A stretch of DNA of 64,000 bases from Streptomyces flaveolus (GCF_000716535.1 NZ_JNWV01000007.1:194645-258644); one strand, 5' to 3'; shown: positions 41,140 to 50,816, counted from the stretch's first letter. Notes: generated from the sequence alone by a model not told the origin. Program-made: numbers and translations.

Positions 41140-41319
41140 ATGACGCGTAGCACCGTTATTCCCAGCCGCACCGAAGTACGCCCGCAGATTCCGGGGGCCT
41201 CGGACGGCTTCGACCTGGACGTCTCCCTCGTCGAGATCGCCGATCCGGCGGGCCTGGTCAACCTGACCGACGACAACTGCGGGTCCACCTGCGGCGCCTG
41301 CACCACCAACGTTGCCTGA
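41140..41319 (+). CDS. lanA: FxLD-type class I lanthipeptide precursor (LanA)
   Basis: The 59-residue peptide starts at ATG 41140 with GCGAGGAG eight bases upstream. The leader contains GFDLDVSLVEI, the FDLD (FxLD) recognition motif of class I lanthipeptide precursors. The C-terminal core reads NLTDDNCGSTCGACTTNVA. Its three Cys (DNC, STC, GAC) and Thr/Ser residues can form (methyl)lanthionine rings after dehydration by LanB and cyclization by LanC. The paired Asp before Asn-Cys could be the site of the PIMT-type methyltransferase encoded downstream. A terminator-like hairpin follows at once, typical of strongly expressed precursors. Confidence 0.9.
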   Translation: MTRSTVIPSRTEVRPQIPGASDGFDLDVSLVEIADPAGLVNLTDDNCGSTCGACTTNVA

Positions 41320-41342
41320 CCCGGACCCCAGGTCACCCCGGT

Positions 41343-41376
41343 CTGGTGCCGCCGCGTCTCCGCGCGGCGGCACCAG
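41343..41376. terminator. Attenuator hairpin between lanA and lanB
   Basis: Arms 41343-41356 and 41363-41376 form a perfect 14-bp stem with loop TCTCCG, 23 bases after the precursor stop and 31 bases before the lanB start. Such partial terminators let the precursor be made in excess over the enzymes. Confidence 0.85.
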
Positions 41377-41407
41377 TCGCCCGCCCCCTCACCTACGGAG
41401 GTACTCG

Positions 41408-44400
41408 GTGGTTGCTCCGCCCGCAGCGTTCCGCACCGGTTCCACTGCTCTCGTGCGCGCCGTGGCCCGGCCCTCGCTGCCGATTCCTCCATACCCTGAC
41501 CTCGATGACCGCTCGCCCAGTGGTGCTTCTGCCCGCGTGGAGTGGCTACGCGCGGTGTGGGCGAACAAGGACGTCGCTGAGGCACTCCAGCACTCCAGCC
41601 CGGTCCTGGCCTCGCAGGTAGGGGCTCTGTGGACGGCCGAGCGCCCAGCCCTCCGTGATGTGCAGCGTGCGGTGCTGTCCGTGGCCCGCTACCTGCTGCG
41701 GGCCCAACACCGGGCGACACCCTTCGGCCTGTTCGCCGGCGTGGCCACCGCGGAGTTCGCCCCGCAGGCGCGGGCCGACTGGGGCGAGGAGCACGTGGCC
41801 GTCGGCCGCGCGGGGGCAGAGTGGCTGGCGGCCCTGGTCGCACGGTTGGAGTCATGCCCGGACCTCCTCGAACGGCTGCCCGTCGTCATCAACAACACCG
41901 TGACGTACCGGGGAGACCGGCTCATCGTGCCGTTCCAGCCCGACGTCCAGGACGACCGGACTCGCGCGGTCGAGGCGTCTCTGGCCCTGACCGGACCGGT
42001 GCGCGCAGTCCTTGCCGCGACCCGACTGCCGATCCGGTTCGGCACCCTCATGGACAAGCTCCAGGCGGAGTTCCCCGAGGCCGGTCCCGAGAAGTCGCGT
42101 CAACTGCTGGCGGAGCTGATCCGGCGGCGGGTGCTGATCACGAGCTTGCAGGCGCCGAGCACCGAGACCGACGCCCTCGGGTATCTGGTGGGCCAACTCG
42201 ACGCGATCGACGCCGGAAGCCTTGCCCCGGTCGCGGAGACCGTACGCGAACTCCACGCGGTCCGGGCGGGCCTGGAGGAGTGCGCCACGCGCGGCGGCCG
42301 GGACAGCGTCGCGGCGCGGATGCGAGACCTCATCCCTGGCATGCCTCGCCACCCCGTCGCGCTCGACCTCCGCCTGGACGCGCAGATCGTTCTGCCGGAA
42401 GCGGTCGCCCGAGAGATCGAGCGTGCCGCTCTCATCCTGACCCGCTTGAGTATCCGCCCGTACGGGACCGCCGCCTGGAACGAGTACCACCAGCGGTTCT
42501 ACGAGCGGTACGGCATCGGCACGATGGTGCCGCTCGTGGAGGCCGTGGCGGACAGCGGCACCGGCTATCCCGACGGTTATCCAGGCGCTCCGGCCAGCGC
42601 ACGCAGGCCCCGCGTCTCCGCTCGGGACGACGCCCTTGTACGGCTGGCTCAGGCCGCCGCGCTCGACGGCCGTCACGAAGTGATCCTCACGGACGAACAG
42701 ATTGAGGCCCTGGACGTGGGGCCCGACGAGCCTCGGCTGCCGCCGCACTTGGAGATCGGGGTGCGGGTGCACGCGGCCAGCCTGGAGGAGTTGCAGCGCG
42801 GGTGGTTCCGGCTGGAGGTCGTGAGCGTGTCCCGTGGTGCCGGCGTTTCCACGGGCAGATTCCTCAGCGTGTTGGCCCCCGCCGACCGGGAGGCCCTGAT
42901 TGCAGAGCTTGCCGACCTCCCGGCCGCCGACGGCAATACCATGCCCGCGCAGCTCTCTTTCCCGCCCCTGCTCCCCGAGAGCGCCCACATCACCCGCTCC
43001 TCACAGGTCTTACCCACCGTGATCAGCCTTCAGGAGCACCGCGCCCCGCAGGACACCGTCCTCACCCTGGAGGACTTGGCTGTGGGGTGCGACGGCCGCC
43101 GCATGTACCTCGCCGTCCCCGAGCGAGGCCACCGTGTTGAGGCCGTCGGAATGCACGCGCTGAACCTGCACACTCACACCCCGCCGCTGGTGCGGTTCCT
43201 CACCGAACTGTCCCGCGCCCAGTGCGCGCAGGTCACCGTCTTCGACTGGGGCGCCGCAGAGGCCATGCCGTTCCTTCCACGTCTGCGGTACGGCCGGATC
43301 GTGCTGGCCCCGGCACGCTGGCGGCTGGAAGCGTCCGAACTGCCCGGCCATGCCCACCATCGGGCCGAGTGGTATGCCGCGCTCAGCAACTGGTGTGCCC
43401 GGCGGGGGCTGCCGCGCCGCGTCTATCTCGTAGAGGACGACCGGCGCCTCTTCCTCGACCTCGACGAGGCCGGCCACCGTGCGCTCCTGCGCAGACACCT
43501 CGACCATTCGCGCCTGGCCGTGCTCGTCGAGGCCCCGGAACCGGAGGCGTCTGGCTGGTGCGGTGGGCGAGCCCACGAGGTCGTGGTGCCCCTCAAAGCA
43601 ACCAGGCCGTCGGCATGGCCGCCACTGCCAGCCCCCAGCCGGGGCCGTGCCCTGTCTGCGGCCCAGATGCAGACGCCTGCCGCTTCCTCGGTTCTTCTGG
43701 CCGCCCTGTACGGCGACCCCCGCCGCCAAGACGTCTTGCTCTCCCGGCATTTGCCCGGCCTCCTCGAACAGCTCGGCAACCCGCCGTGGTGGTTCATCCG
43801 CTTCCGGGACCCGGACCAGCACCTCCGCGTACGCATCGCCCTTCCCGACCCGGAAGCCTTCGCCGGCACGGCCCGAACGGTGAGCGCTTGGGCCGACGAG
43901 CTACGAAGCATCGGCCTGCTGGCCGACCTGCGCTATCCCACCTCCTACCGGGAGATGGGCCGCTGGGGCTCCGGCACCGCATGGGAGGCGGCGGAGGAGG
44001 TGTTCCGGGCGGATTCGCGCGCCGTCCTGGCCCAACTTGCGCAGCCACAGCGTCCGGGCCAGCGCACGCTGGTGGCGGCCCACACGGTCGCTATCACCTC
44101 CGCCTTCCTCGGCACCACCGAGGCTGGGATGCAGTGGCTGATCGACCATGTCTCGCCGACCGCACCCGTGCCCGTTCCACGCCCGCAGTTCACCGAGGCC
44201 GTACGGCTCGCCGACCCGAGCGACGACTGGTCGGCCCTGCGCAGCGTTCGGGGCGGAGACGCCATCGTGTCCGGATGGGCCGACCGGGAAGCGGCGCTCG
44301 CCGCGTACCGGCCGCACCTGCCCGGCCCGGACACCCAGGGCATCGCCGTCGACGACGTCCTGACCTCCCTGCTGCACGTTCACTTCGTGCGCCACGTCGC

Positions 44401-44491
44401 CGTGAACTTCCCGGAGGAAGAGGTGTGCCTCTACCTGGCGCGTGCCGCTGCCCTGGCCTGGACCGCCCGCACCAGGGGGAGGGCTTCGTGA
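41408..44491 (+). CDS. lanB: Full-length class I lanthipeptide dehydratase (LanB)
   Basis: The 1027-residue enzyme is complete. The N-terminal glutamylation region (Lant_dehydr_N) runs to roughly residue 700: RDVQRAVLSVARYLLRAQHR, TPFGLFAGVATAEF, VALDLRLDAQIVLPEAVARE. A SpaB_C-type elimination domain (about 740-1020) reads PPWWFIRFRDPDQHLRVRIA and ends FPEEEVCLYLARAAALAW. LanB uses glutamyl-tRNA to dehydrate Ser/Thr of the precursor. GTG 41408 has GGAGGT five bases upstream. The last four bases overlap the lanC start (GTGA), showing coupling. Confidence 0.93.
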   Translation: MVAPPAAFRTGSTALVRAVARPSLPIPPYPDLDDRSPSGASARVEWLRAVWANKDVAEALQHSSPVLASQVGALWTAERPALRDVQRAVLSVARYLLRAQHRATPFGLFAGVATAEFAPQARADWGEEHVAVGRAGAEWLAALVARLESCPDLLERLPVVINNTVTYRGDRLIVPFQPDVQDDRTRAVEASLALTGPVRAVLAATRLPIRFGTLMDKLQAEFPEAGPEKSRQLLAELIRRRVLITSLQAPSTETDALGYLVGQLDAIDAGSLAPVAETVRELHAVRAGLEECATRGGRDSVAARMRDLIPGMPRHPVALDLRLDAQIVLPEAVAREIERAALILTRLSIRPYGTAAWNEYHQRFYERYGIGTMVPLVEAVADSGTGYPDGYPGAPASARRPRVSARDDALVRLAQAAALDGRHEVILTDEQIEALDVGPDEPRLPPHLEIGVRVHAASLEELQRGWFRLEVVSVSRGAGVSTGRFLSVLAPADREALIAELADLPAADGNTMPAQLSFPPLLPESAHITRSSQVLPTVISLQEHRAPQDTVLTLEDLAVGCDGRRMYLAVPERGHRVEAVGMHALNLHTHTPPLVRFLTELSRAQCAQVTVFDWGAAEAMPFLPRLRYGRIVLAPARWRLEASELPGHAHHRAEWYAALSNWCARRGLPRRVYLVEDDRRLFLDLDEAGHRALLRRHLDHSRLAVLVEAPEPEASGWCGGRAHEVVVPLKATRPSAWPPLPAPSRGRALSAAQMQTPAASSVLLAALYGDPRRQDVLLSRHLPGLLEQLGNPPWWFIRFRDPDQHLRVRIALPDPEAFAGTARTVSAWADELRSIGLLADLRYPTSYREMGRWGSGTAWEAAEEVFRADSRAVLAQLAQPQRPGQRTLVAAHTVAITSAFLGTTEAGMQWLIDHVSPTAPVPVPRPQFTEAVRLADPSDDWSALRSVRGGDAIVSGWADREAALAAYRPHLPGPDTQGIAVDDVLTSLLHVHFVRHVAVNFPEEEVCLYLARAAALAWTARTRGRAS

Positions 44492-45762
44492 CCGCCCACT
44501 CCGCGCTCGGCCTGGTCGACGCCATCGCTGCTCAGCTCGCCGACCCCGACACCGTGCCCCTCGGCTCCAGGATGCTGTCCTCGGACCGGCAGCACCTCGC
44601 CTACGGCCCGCCCGGAATCGCGCTCCTGCACATCGAGCTGGCCGCGAACGGTCTCGGTCCGTGGCAGCGCGCCCACGACTGGCTCGCCGCCGCCTCCCGG
44701 AAGCCGCTCACCAGCGGCCCGGACAGCCACCCGTTCTATGGAGTGCCCGCCTTCGCCCATGCCCTGACCTGTGCCGCCGACCACCTTCCCGGCTCCTACC
44801 AGCGCGCCCTCGACGTGATGGACGGACAGATCGCAGTCGATGTCGGACGCCGTCTCGACGCCGCACATCGCCGCATCGACGCCGGACGCCTGCCGCAGCT
44901 CGCCGAGTTCGACGCCGTCCGGGGCCTCACCGGATACGGCGCCTACCTACTGCGCCGAAACCCCGGCAGCTCCACGATGCGCGCCGTTCTCGACTACTGC
45001 GTGCGCCTCACCGAACCGATCACCCACCACGGCGAGACTCTGCCGGGCTGGTGGGCGGAGACCGGGCCCTCCGGCAGCCCGGACGACCGATTCCCCGCTG
45101 GGCACGCCAACAGCGGTATGGCCCACGGCGTCGGCGGCGTGCTCGCGCTCCTGGCCCTCGCAGCTCGGAGCGGCTCCATCACCGACGGGCACCACACAGC
45201 ACTGCGCACCATCTTGGCCTGGCTGGACCGCTGGAAGGAGAAGGCCGACGGCGGGCCGGTCTGGCCGTATTGGGTCACTCAGGGCGAGCTGCGCAGGGGG
45301 CGTCTCGGCTCGTCAGCACCCAGGCGGCCCTCCTGGTGCTACGGCACCGCCGGCCTCGTCCGCGCCCAGCAACTTGCCGCGCTCGCCCTCGGCGATACCA
45401 GCCGCCAGATCGACGCGGAGAACGCGCTCGTGGCAGCCCTCACCGATCCCGAGCAGCTGAAGGCCACGACGGACAACGGCCTCTGCCACGGCTTCGCCGG
45501 CCTCGCCCACGCTGTCACGCGTACAGCCGACGACGCCCACCCCTCGACCGCGGGAAATCTCCGCGCCGCTATCCCGGCCCTCCTGGCTGCGGTCATCCCA
45601 CCAGGAACCGACCCCGAACTCATGGCCACGGTGCTCATTCAGGACGAGAAGGGCGGTCCCGGCCTACTCGACGGCGTCGCCGGCATAGCCCTGGCCCTCC
45701 TCTCGCCCAGCACCGCGGCACCACCCCGGTCCGCCTGGGACGCATGCCTCCTCATCGCTTGA
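44488..45762 (+). CDS. lanC: Lanthipeptide cyclase (LanC)
   Basis: The 424-residue cyclase has the LanC zinc and active-site motifs: GMAHGVGGVLALLAL with its His, RPSWCYGTAGLVRA (Cys about 283) and NGLCHGFAGLAHAV (Cys-His about 333-334). The Zn ion activates precursor Cys thiols for addition to dehydroalanine/dehydrobutyrine made by LanB. The GTG start overlaps the lanB stop and has AGGGGGAGGG just upstream. It is followed 21 bp later by the methyltransferase gene. Confidence 0.93.
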   Translation: MTAHSALGLVDAIAAQLADPDTVPLGSRMLSSDRQHLAYGPPGIALLHIELAANGLGPWQRAHDWLAAASRKPLTSGPDSHPFYGVPAFAHALTCAADHLPGSYQRALDVMDGQIAVDVGRRLDAAHRRIDAGRLPQLAEFDAVRGLTGYGAYLLRRNPGSSTMRAVLDYCVRLTEPITHHGETLPGWWAETGPSGSPDDRFPAGHANSGMAHGVGGVLALLALAARSGSITDGHHTALRTILAWLDRWKEKADGGPVWPYWVTQGELRRGRLGSSAPRRPSWCYGTAGLVRAQQLAALALGDTSRQIDAENALVAALTDPEQLKATTDNGLCHGFAGLAHAVTRTADDAHPSTAGNLRAAIPALLAAVIPPGTDPELMATVLIQDEKGGPGLLDGVAGIALALLSPSTAAPPRSAWDACLLIA

Positions 45763-45783
45763 TCCACCGACCGAAGGACCTCT

Positions 45784-47862
45784 ATGCCTCCCGACCGCTG
45801 GCAGCAGCACAACATCACCTTCGTCGACCGGGAGAGCGCCCGGCGCGCCATCGCTGAACGACTCGGCCCCGCCCTGATCGAGGCCGAGACTGACGGGCAG
45901 CTCACCGGCTGGTGGTTCATGAATAAGCAGCCCTGGCCGCTGCGTTACCTCGCCGACAAGCCCTCACCAGCCATCGAGTCGCTTCTGAGCGATCTCATCG
46001 GCGACGGTGTGGCCGTGTCGTGCCTGCCCTGCGTCTACGAGCCCGAGACCGACACCTTCGGCGGTACGGAGGCCATGGACGCAGCCCACGAACTGTTCCA
46101 CAACGATTCCCGTCACCTGCTCACCTACAAGCTGAGCCCGATGCACTTGGGACGCCGGGAGACCGCCGTCCTGCTCGCGAGCGCCATGATGCGCGGTGCC
46201 GGACTCGACTGGTTCGAGCAGGGTGATGTATGGGCGAAGGTCGCGGCCCTTCGGCCGGCCACCGCTCCACAACCACCCGAACGCGCCGCCGAACTGGCCC
46301 CGGCCATGCAGAAGCTCATGACCGCCGACGCCCACAGCCTCTGCCACCCGGGTGGCCCACTCCACGCGCACGAGGAATGGGTGACCGCCTTCGAACGGGC
46401 CGGAGCCACGCTCGCCGAACTCGCAGGCCGCGGCGCCCTCACTCGTGGCCTGCGAGCCGTCATTGCCCATCACGTGATCTTCCACGCCAACCGCGCCGGT
46501 CTCCTCCGGGACGACCAGAGCGCCCTGTCCCACATCGCACGAGAGGTAGTCATGGGAACGAGTGACCACACTGAGTCGCCCACCGAGGCAACGGCCGACA
46601 TCGATAGCGTCAGCGCGGTGAACACCGACACGATCACCACCCCCACGGCGGACGCCGAGCGCCTCCGCAACGTCCTTGTCGACCAGCTCCGTGCGGACGG
46701 ACACGCCCGCACGCCCGCCGTCGAGACCGCGTTGCGGACCGTGCCCCGCCACGTGTTCGTGCCCGAGGCGTCGCTCGAAGACGCCTACGCCAACGCACCC
46801 GTGCACATCAAGTACGACACCGACGGCACGTCCATCTCCTGCGCCTCCCAACCGGGCGTCGTCGCCCTCATGTTGGACCAGCTCGATGCCCAGCCCGGCG
46901 AGCGCATCCTCGAACTCGGTGCCGGCACCGGCTACAACGCCGGTCTGCTCGCCCACCTGGTCGGCGAGAACGGGCACGTGACCACCCTCGACGTCGACGA
47001 CGACCTCGTGGAGGGTGCCCGCACGCACCTCGCCGCCGCCGGAATCACCAACGTCGAGGCCGTGACCCGCGACGGGGCCCTCGGCTACGCCGAAGCAGCG
47101 CCGTACGACCGGATCATCGCCACCGTCGGCGCGCACGGCGTACCGCACGCCTGGCTGCAGCAGCTCGCGCCCGGCGGCCGGCTCCTCGTCCCCCAGCGCC
47201 TCAAGGGCACCGTCTCCCGCTCCATCGCCTACGAGCAGCGCGACGGCCGGTGGGCGTCCCTCGGCAGCGAGATGAACACCTTCATGCCGCTTCGGCGGGG
47301 CATCGCTGACGACGACCGCCGAGTGATCCCTCTCAGTACGGACGGCGCCGTACGACTCCAGGCCCCCGCCGGGCTCAACATCGACGCCGACGCCCTCGCG
47401 GGCGTACTTGACCAGCCGCGCACCGAAGAGTGGACCGGCATGACGGTCCGCGCCATGGAGTCACCGGAGTGGATGGAACTGTTCGTCACCTGCTCCATGC
47501 CCTCCGGCCTGATCCGGATGCTGTTCCCTCAGAGCGCCAAGGGCACTCTGCTCACCGAGGACCCCTACCCATCGTCGACCGCGGTCGTCGACAAGGGTGC
47601 CGTCACCTACCTCGCCCGGCGCCTGTCGAAGAAGACTCCCGAGGGTGGCAAGCTCTGGGAGTTCGGCGTCATCGGCCACGGCCCCGGCAGCGACGAGCTG
47701 GCCGCGAAGGTCGCCGACACCATCCGTACCTGGGACAGGGAGTACCGAGGTCGTGAGGCCACGTTCGAGATCCAGCCCCTCGACGCCCCTCAGATCGAGC
47801 GGCGCCCGGGTCTCTTCGCCCTCGACACGCCGCTGAACCGCATCGTCGTCGACTGGCGATGA
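45784..47862 (+). CDS. FxLD-system methyltransferase: SpaB_C-like domain fused to PIMT-type methyltransferase
   Basis: The 692-residue protein has an N-terminal thiopeptide-type/SpaB_C-like domain (about 1-240: WWFMNKQPWPLRYLADK, LLSDLIGDGVAVSCLPCVYE). The C-terminal protein-isoaspartate methyltransferase (about 290-690) has SAM motif ILELGAGTGYNAGLLAHL, TVPRHVFVP and GALGYAEAAPYDRIIATVG. This fits the methyltransferase family of FxLD systems. PIMT-like enzymes of lanthipeptide clusters methylate an Asp and convert it to isoaspartate through a succinimide, so the Asp pair in the precursor core is a plausible target. A second elimination-like domain besides the one in LanB is notable. GAAGGA precedes the ATG. 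Confidence 0.88.
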   Translation: MPPDRWQQHNITFVDRESARRAIAERLGPALIEAETDGQLTGWWFMNKQPWPLRYLADKPSPAIESLLSDLIGDGVAVSCLPCVYEPETDTFGGTEAMDAAHELFHNDSRHLLTYKLSPMHLGRRETAVLLASAMMRGAGLDWFEQGDVWAKVAALRPATAPQPPERAAELAPAMQKLMTADAHSLCHPGGPLHAHEEWVTAFERAGATLAELAGRGALTRGLRAVIAHHVIFHANRAGLLRDDQSALSHIAREVVMGTSDHTESPTEATADIDSVSAVNTDTITTPTADAERLRNVLVDQLRADGHARTPAVETALRTVPRHVFVPEASLEDAYANAPVHIKYDTDGTSISCASQPGVVALMLDQLDAQPGERILELGAGTGYNAGLLAHLVGENGHVTTLDVDDDLVEGARTHLAAAGITNVEAVTRDGALGYAEAAPYDRIIATVGAHGVPHAWLQQLAPGGRLLVPQRLKGTVSRSIAYEQRDGRWASLGSEMNTFMPLRRGIADDDRRVIPLSTDGAVRLQAPAGLNIDADALAGVLDQPRTEEWTGMTVRAMESPEWMELFVTCSMPSGLIRMLFPQSAKGTLLTEDPYPSSTAVVDKGAVTYLARRLSKKTPEGGKLWEFGVIGHGPGSDELAAKVADTIRTWDREYRGREATFEIQPLDAPQIERRPGLFALDTPLNRIVVDWR

Positions 47863-47951
47863 CGCCCCACGCGTAGCGGACGATGCCCGTCGGCACACGG
47901 CTGGCGGGCACCGTCGCTTCAGCAGTCCTCACTCTCGACCCCGGGGGATCC

Positions 47952-49085
47952 ATGGACCCGCACGGCCCCATAGCCCAGCGCTTCCCGCTCGTCGCCCGAT
48001 TCCGCCCCGCCTGCCTGCCCCTGCCTGCACGCGTAAGGGCACTCGTCGATCTGGCCGACACTGCGGTGGAAGAGACCGACCAGGGGCTCGCATCGGCCGT
48101 CTACAACCAGGCCGCGCTCATCGCCTCCGACCTCGACCTCCCCGACCTCGCCCGCGAGATGTGCCACCAGCACGCCGCCGCCTACCTCCACGCCTGCCCC
48201 CTCCCCGGCATGAGCGCGATTCGAGGACTTGAACCGGTCGTCAATCTCGCTCGCCTCCAGATCCGCGCCGGCCACGCCGATGAGGGCCGTCAGCGACTCC
48301 TCAACCTGTACAAGGCCGTCGAGGCGGGCACAGCCGCCCGGTTCGAGGGCGTCAACGTACCTGCGGACCTCACTGCGACCGGTGAAGACCGCCAGGAGGT
48401 TCGCGCATGGCTGTGGCGCGTCCTCCTCTCAGACGGCACGCGCACCCTCACCACCGAGGGGCGATGGGCCGAGGCGCTGGCGCACATCGAAGTCCACCAT
48501 GGCATCGGAAAGCGGATGCTCGACGGTCGACAGGTCGCCGTGCTCGCCGCCCTCGCTGCGGGTGACACGGCGTGGGCAGCTGTCCTCCTTGCCGACACGA
48601 TGCCCGGCGATCCGTGGGAGCAAGCCGTCACGGCATGCCTGACCGTTCTATGCCGCCGCGACGCCGGGCAGCCGATCGACGGCCACATGGCGGACCTGGT
48701 GACGGCCTACCTCGGAAGGAAGACCGAACCTGGGATGACCGTCTTCGATACCCGGCTCGGACTTACAGTCCTCGACGCGATCGGCTCCGCCGGGGCGCTC
48801 ACCGCGCACCGTATCGTCGAGGACCTCCACCGCAGGACGACGGACGCCGAAGACGGCTACGCGGCCCGCGAGAACTTGGCTCATCCTCTGTTCACCGAGA
48901 TCGCCACGGACCGGCAAGTGCAGGACTGTCGCGCGCTGGTGCGCGCCTGCGCCCTCGGTGTTGGGATCCTCCCGGACGAGCTGCGAGGAGAACTGACGGC
49001 GGCCCTGCGCGCCAGCGATAGCGTGATCCGGGAAAGCGTCGTGCGTTCCTCCGATCCCGGAGGAACGCAACCCCTGCGGTTCTGA
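47952..49085 (+). CDS. Helical-repeat hypothetical protein of the lanthipeptide cluster
   Basis: From ATG 47952 (GGGGGATCC upstream; ATG 47883 is the longer alternative without a site) the product is 377 residues, largely alpha-helical: FRPACLPLPARVRALVDLAD, LARLQIRAGHADEGRQRLLN, RWAEALAHIEVHHG. It looks TPR/solenoid-like, with no catalytic motif or signal. It follows the methyltransferase in the same direction after about 90 bp and is the last gene of the cluster, convergent with the relaxase gene. It could be a scaffold, a regulator or a self-protection factor. Confidence 0.72.
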   Translation: MDPHGPIAQRFPLVARFRPACLPLPARVRALVDLADTAVEETDQGLASAVYNQAALIASDLDLPDLAREMCHQHAAAYLHACPLPGMSAIRGLEPVVNLARLQIRAGHADEGRQRLLNLYKAVEAGTAARFEGVNVPADLTATGEDRQEVRAWLWRVLLSDGTRTLTTEGRWAEALAHIEVHHGIGKRMLDGRQVAVLAALAAGDTAWAAVLLADTMPGDPWEQAVTACLTVLCRRDAGQPIDGHMADLVTAYLGRKTEPGMTVFDTRLGLTVLDAIGSAGALTAHRIVEDLHRRTTDAEDGYAARENLAHPLFTEIATDRQVQDCRALVRACALGVGILPDELRGELTAALRASDSVIRESVVRSSDPGGTQPLRF

Positions 49086-49091
49086 CGGTGT

Positions 49092-50816
49092 CTACCGGCG
49101 CTGTCGGTGCTGCTGTTCGGTAGGCGATGGAGCCGCCGAAGGGGGCCGACTGTTTCCGGTCTGCTGAGTGGGGATCGAGCCTGCCATGGTCGACTGCAGG
49201 CGGGCAGCTTCTGCGCGGCGGTTGGGTGCTGGGTTTCGGCCGGTGTGCTGGATGCGGGTGATGAGCACGCGGGCGGGTTGGCGGGCGGTGGTCAGCTCGC
49301 GCTGGGCAGCGGCTTCCTTGAGGAGCTGGTGGGGTTGGTGGCCGCGGGCTTCGGCGTCGGCGAGGACGGTGGCGAGTGCGGGCCAGGCCGGGTCGGCGAG
49401 GATTCGCGCGGCGTGGTCGGGGACGGCTGCTCGTACGTCGCTGGCGAGAACGCGGCGGGCTTGATCCCTGGGGGGCCGGGCTGTGAGTTCGGCGAGCGTC
49501 GGGGCGAGGGCGCGGTCGGCGGCTGTCTGTAGGTGCTGGACGGCCTGGCGGGCGGCGTCGGCCTGGTGGGCGTGGTGCTTCGCTTCGTGCCAGCGTCCGG
49601 CGACGATGGCGGCCCAGACGAGGGCTGCGACCAGGGCGGCCAGGGCGCTGCCGTCGGGGCCGGTGGCGGTGTGGACGATGTCGCGTGCCGCGTTGCGCAG
49701 GGCGTAGGCGGCGCGGTCTTCCGCCCGGACCTGGGAGCGCTGGGCTCGGGCGAACGCCTTGGAGGCGGCCTGGAGTTCGGCGCGCAGATGGGCGGGTGCC
49801 TTCTGGGCGGTGGCTTCGATCAGTTCGCCGAGGGCGGTGATGTGGGCCTGGGCGTGGGTGTCGTTGGTGAGGTCGGTGAGGTCGGTGTGGAGGGTGTCGA
49901 GGGCGTTGGTGGCTTGGTGCCAGGGGGTGCTGGGGTGGTTGCGGCGGGCGGTGGGGTGTTCTTCGGGCTGGCTGGATTCGAGGCGGGCCTTGATTTTGGG
50001 CAGGGAGAGGTCGGGGGAGATCTTGCTTCCGGGGTGGTAGATCTGTTCGCCGGCCTCGTTGACGTCGCCGGGGCGGCCGGCGGCGTATCCCAGGAGGTCG
50101 CCTGACGAGCCGCGCCGGGTCTTGACCTCGATGCCGCTGGCTTCGAGGTAGGCGATGAATTCCTCGGCGCCTGTCACGTGGGGGATGGCGGCGCGGATGC
50201 GGTCCTGGAGCCAGGCGGGGCTGGTCTGTTCCCAGCCGAGGCGTTCGGCCTTGTGCATCTCGGCCTGGGTGGGGCGGCGGGCGCCGGTACGGTCGCCCTT
50301 CTTCAGGCGGCGCAGCCCGTAGTCCTTCTCGATCTCGCGGCAGGCGTCGCCGACGCGGAGGCCGCTGTCGTGGAGTTTGGGGCGGCGTCCGTCTTCGCGG
50401 ACGGTGGTGGCGAGGATGTGGATGTGGTCGTCGGCGTGGCGGACGGCGATCCAGCGGCAGCCCAGGTCGTCACCGGCTGGCACGATGCCGGCGGCCTGGA
50501 CGATGCGTTGGGAGATCTCTCCCCACTCGGCGTCGGAGAGGTAGCGGTCCTCGGGGGCGGCGCGGACGGGGCAGTGCCAGACGTGGTCGGTGACCGGCTT
50601 GCCGAACTCGCTGTTGCGCAGCTGCACGGGTTCGTCGAGGTAGCGGGCTAGTTCGGTGAGGGTGGCGTTCTCGTCGCGGCCGGGGTCGGGCATGCCGAGC
50701 AGCGCGAAGCCGGCCACGATGTGCGGGTCGAAGTGCTCGTCGTGGGTTCCGCGGCCGTAGAGGTAGGCGAGCAGGCCCCGGGTGTTGGTCCCGGCGGGCT
50801 TGATGGCGGCGATCAC
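49092..50816 (-). CDS. Relaxase (MobA-like mobilization nuclease)
   Basis: The 574-residue protein has an N-terminal relaxase domain (about 1-250). It starts VIAAIKPAGTNTRGLLAYLY and holds the metal-binding His motif RHADDHIHILAT (about 124-134). HVWHCPVRAAPEDRYLSDAE carries the second motif. The remainder is a long Ala-rich helical region with one hydrophobic stretch (ALAALVAALVWAAIVAG, about 405-421), followed by a helical tail. The enzyme nicks oriT and stays attached to the transferred strand. The GTG start overlaps the end of the mobC-like gene by 4 bp. It is convergent with the lanthipeptide cluster. Confidence 0.92.
   Translation of the reverse strand: MIAAIKPAGTNTRGLLAYLYGRGTHDEHFDPHIVAGFALLGMPDPGRDENATLTELARYLDEPVQLRNSEFGKPVTDHVWHCPVRAAPEDRYLSDAEWGEISQRIVQAAGIVPAGDDLGCRWIAVRHADDHIHILATTVREDGRRPKLHDSGLRVGDACREIEKDYGLRRLKKGDRTGARRPTQAEMHKAERLGWEQTSPAWLQDRIRAAIPHVTGAEEFIAYLEASGIEVKTRRGSSGDLLGYAAGRPGDVNEAGEQIYHPGSKISPDLSLPKIKARLESSQPEEHPTARRNHPSTPWHQATNALDTLHTDLTDLTNDTHAQAHITALGELIEATAQKAPAHLRAELQAASKAFARAQRSQVRAEDRAAYALRNAARDIVHTATGPDGSALAALVAALVWAAIVAGRWHEAKHHAHQADAARQAVQHLQTAADRALAPTLAELTARPPRDQARRVLASDVRAAVPDHAARILADPAWPALATVLADAEARGHQPHQLLKEAAAQRELTTARQPARVLITRIQHTGRNPAPNRRAEAARLQSTMAGSIPTQQTGNSRPPSAAPSPTEQQHRQRR

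Noticed and set aside
43222..45762. 846-codon frame suggesting a larger LanC protein
   Set aside because: The first part overlaps lanB in another frame. The GTG at 44488 coupled to the lanB stop gives a normal 424-residue LanC.
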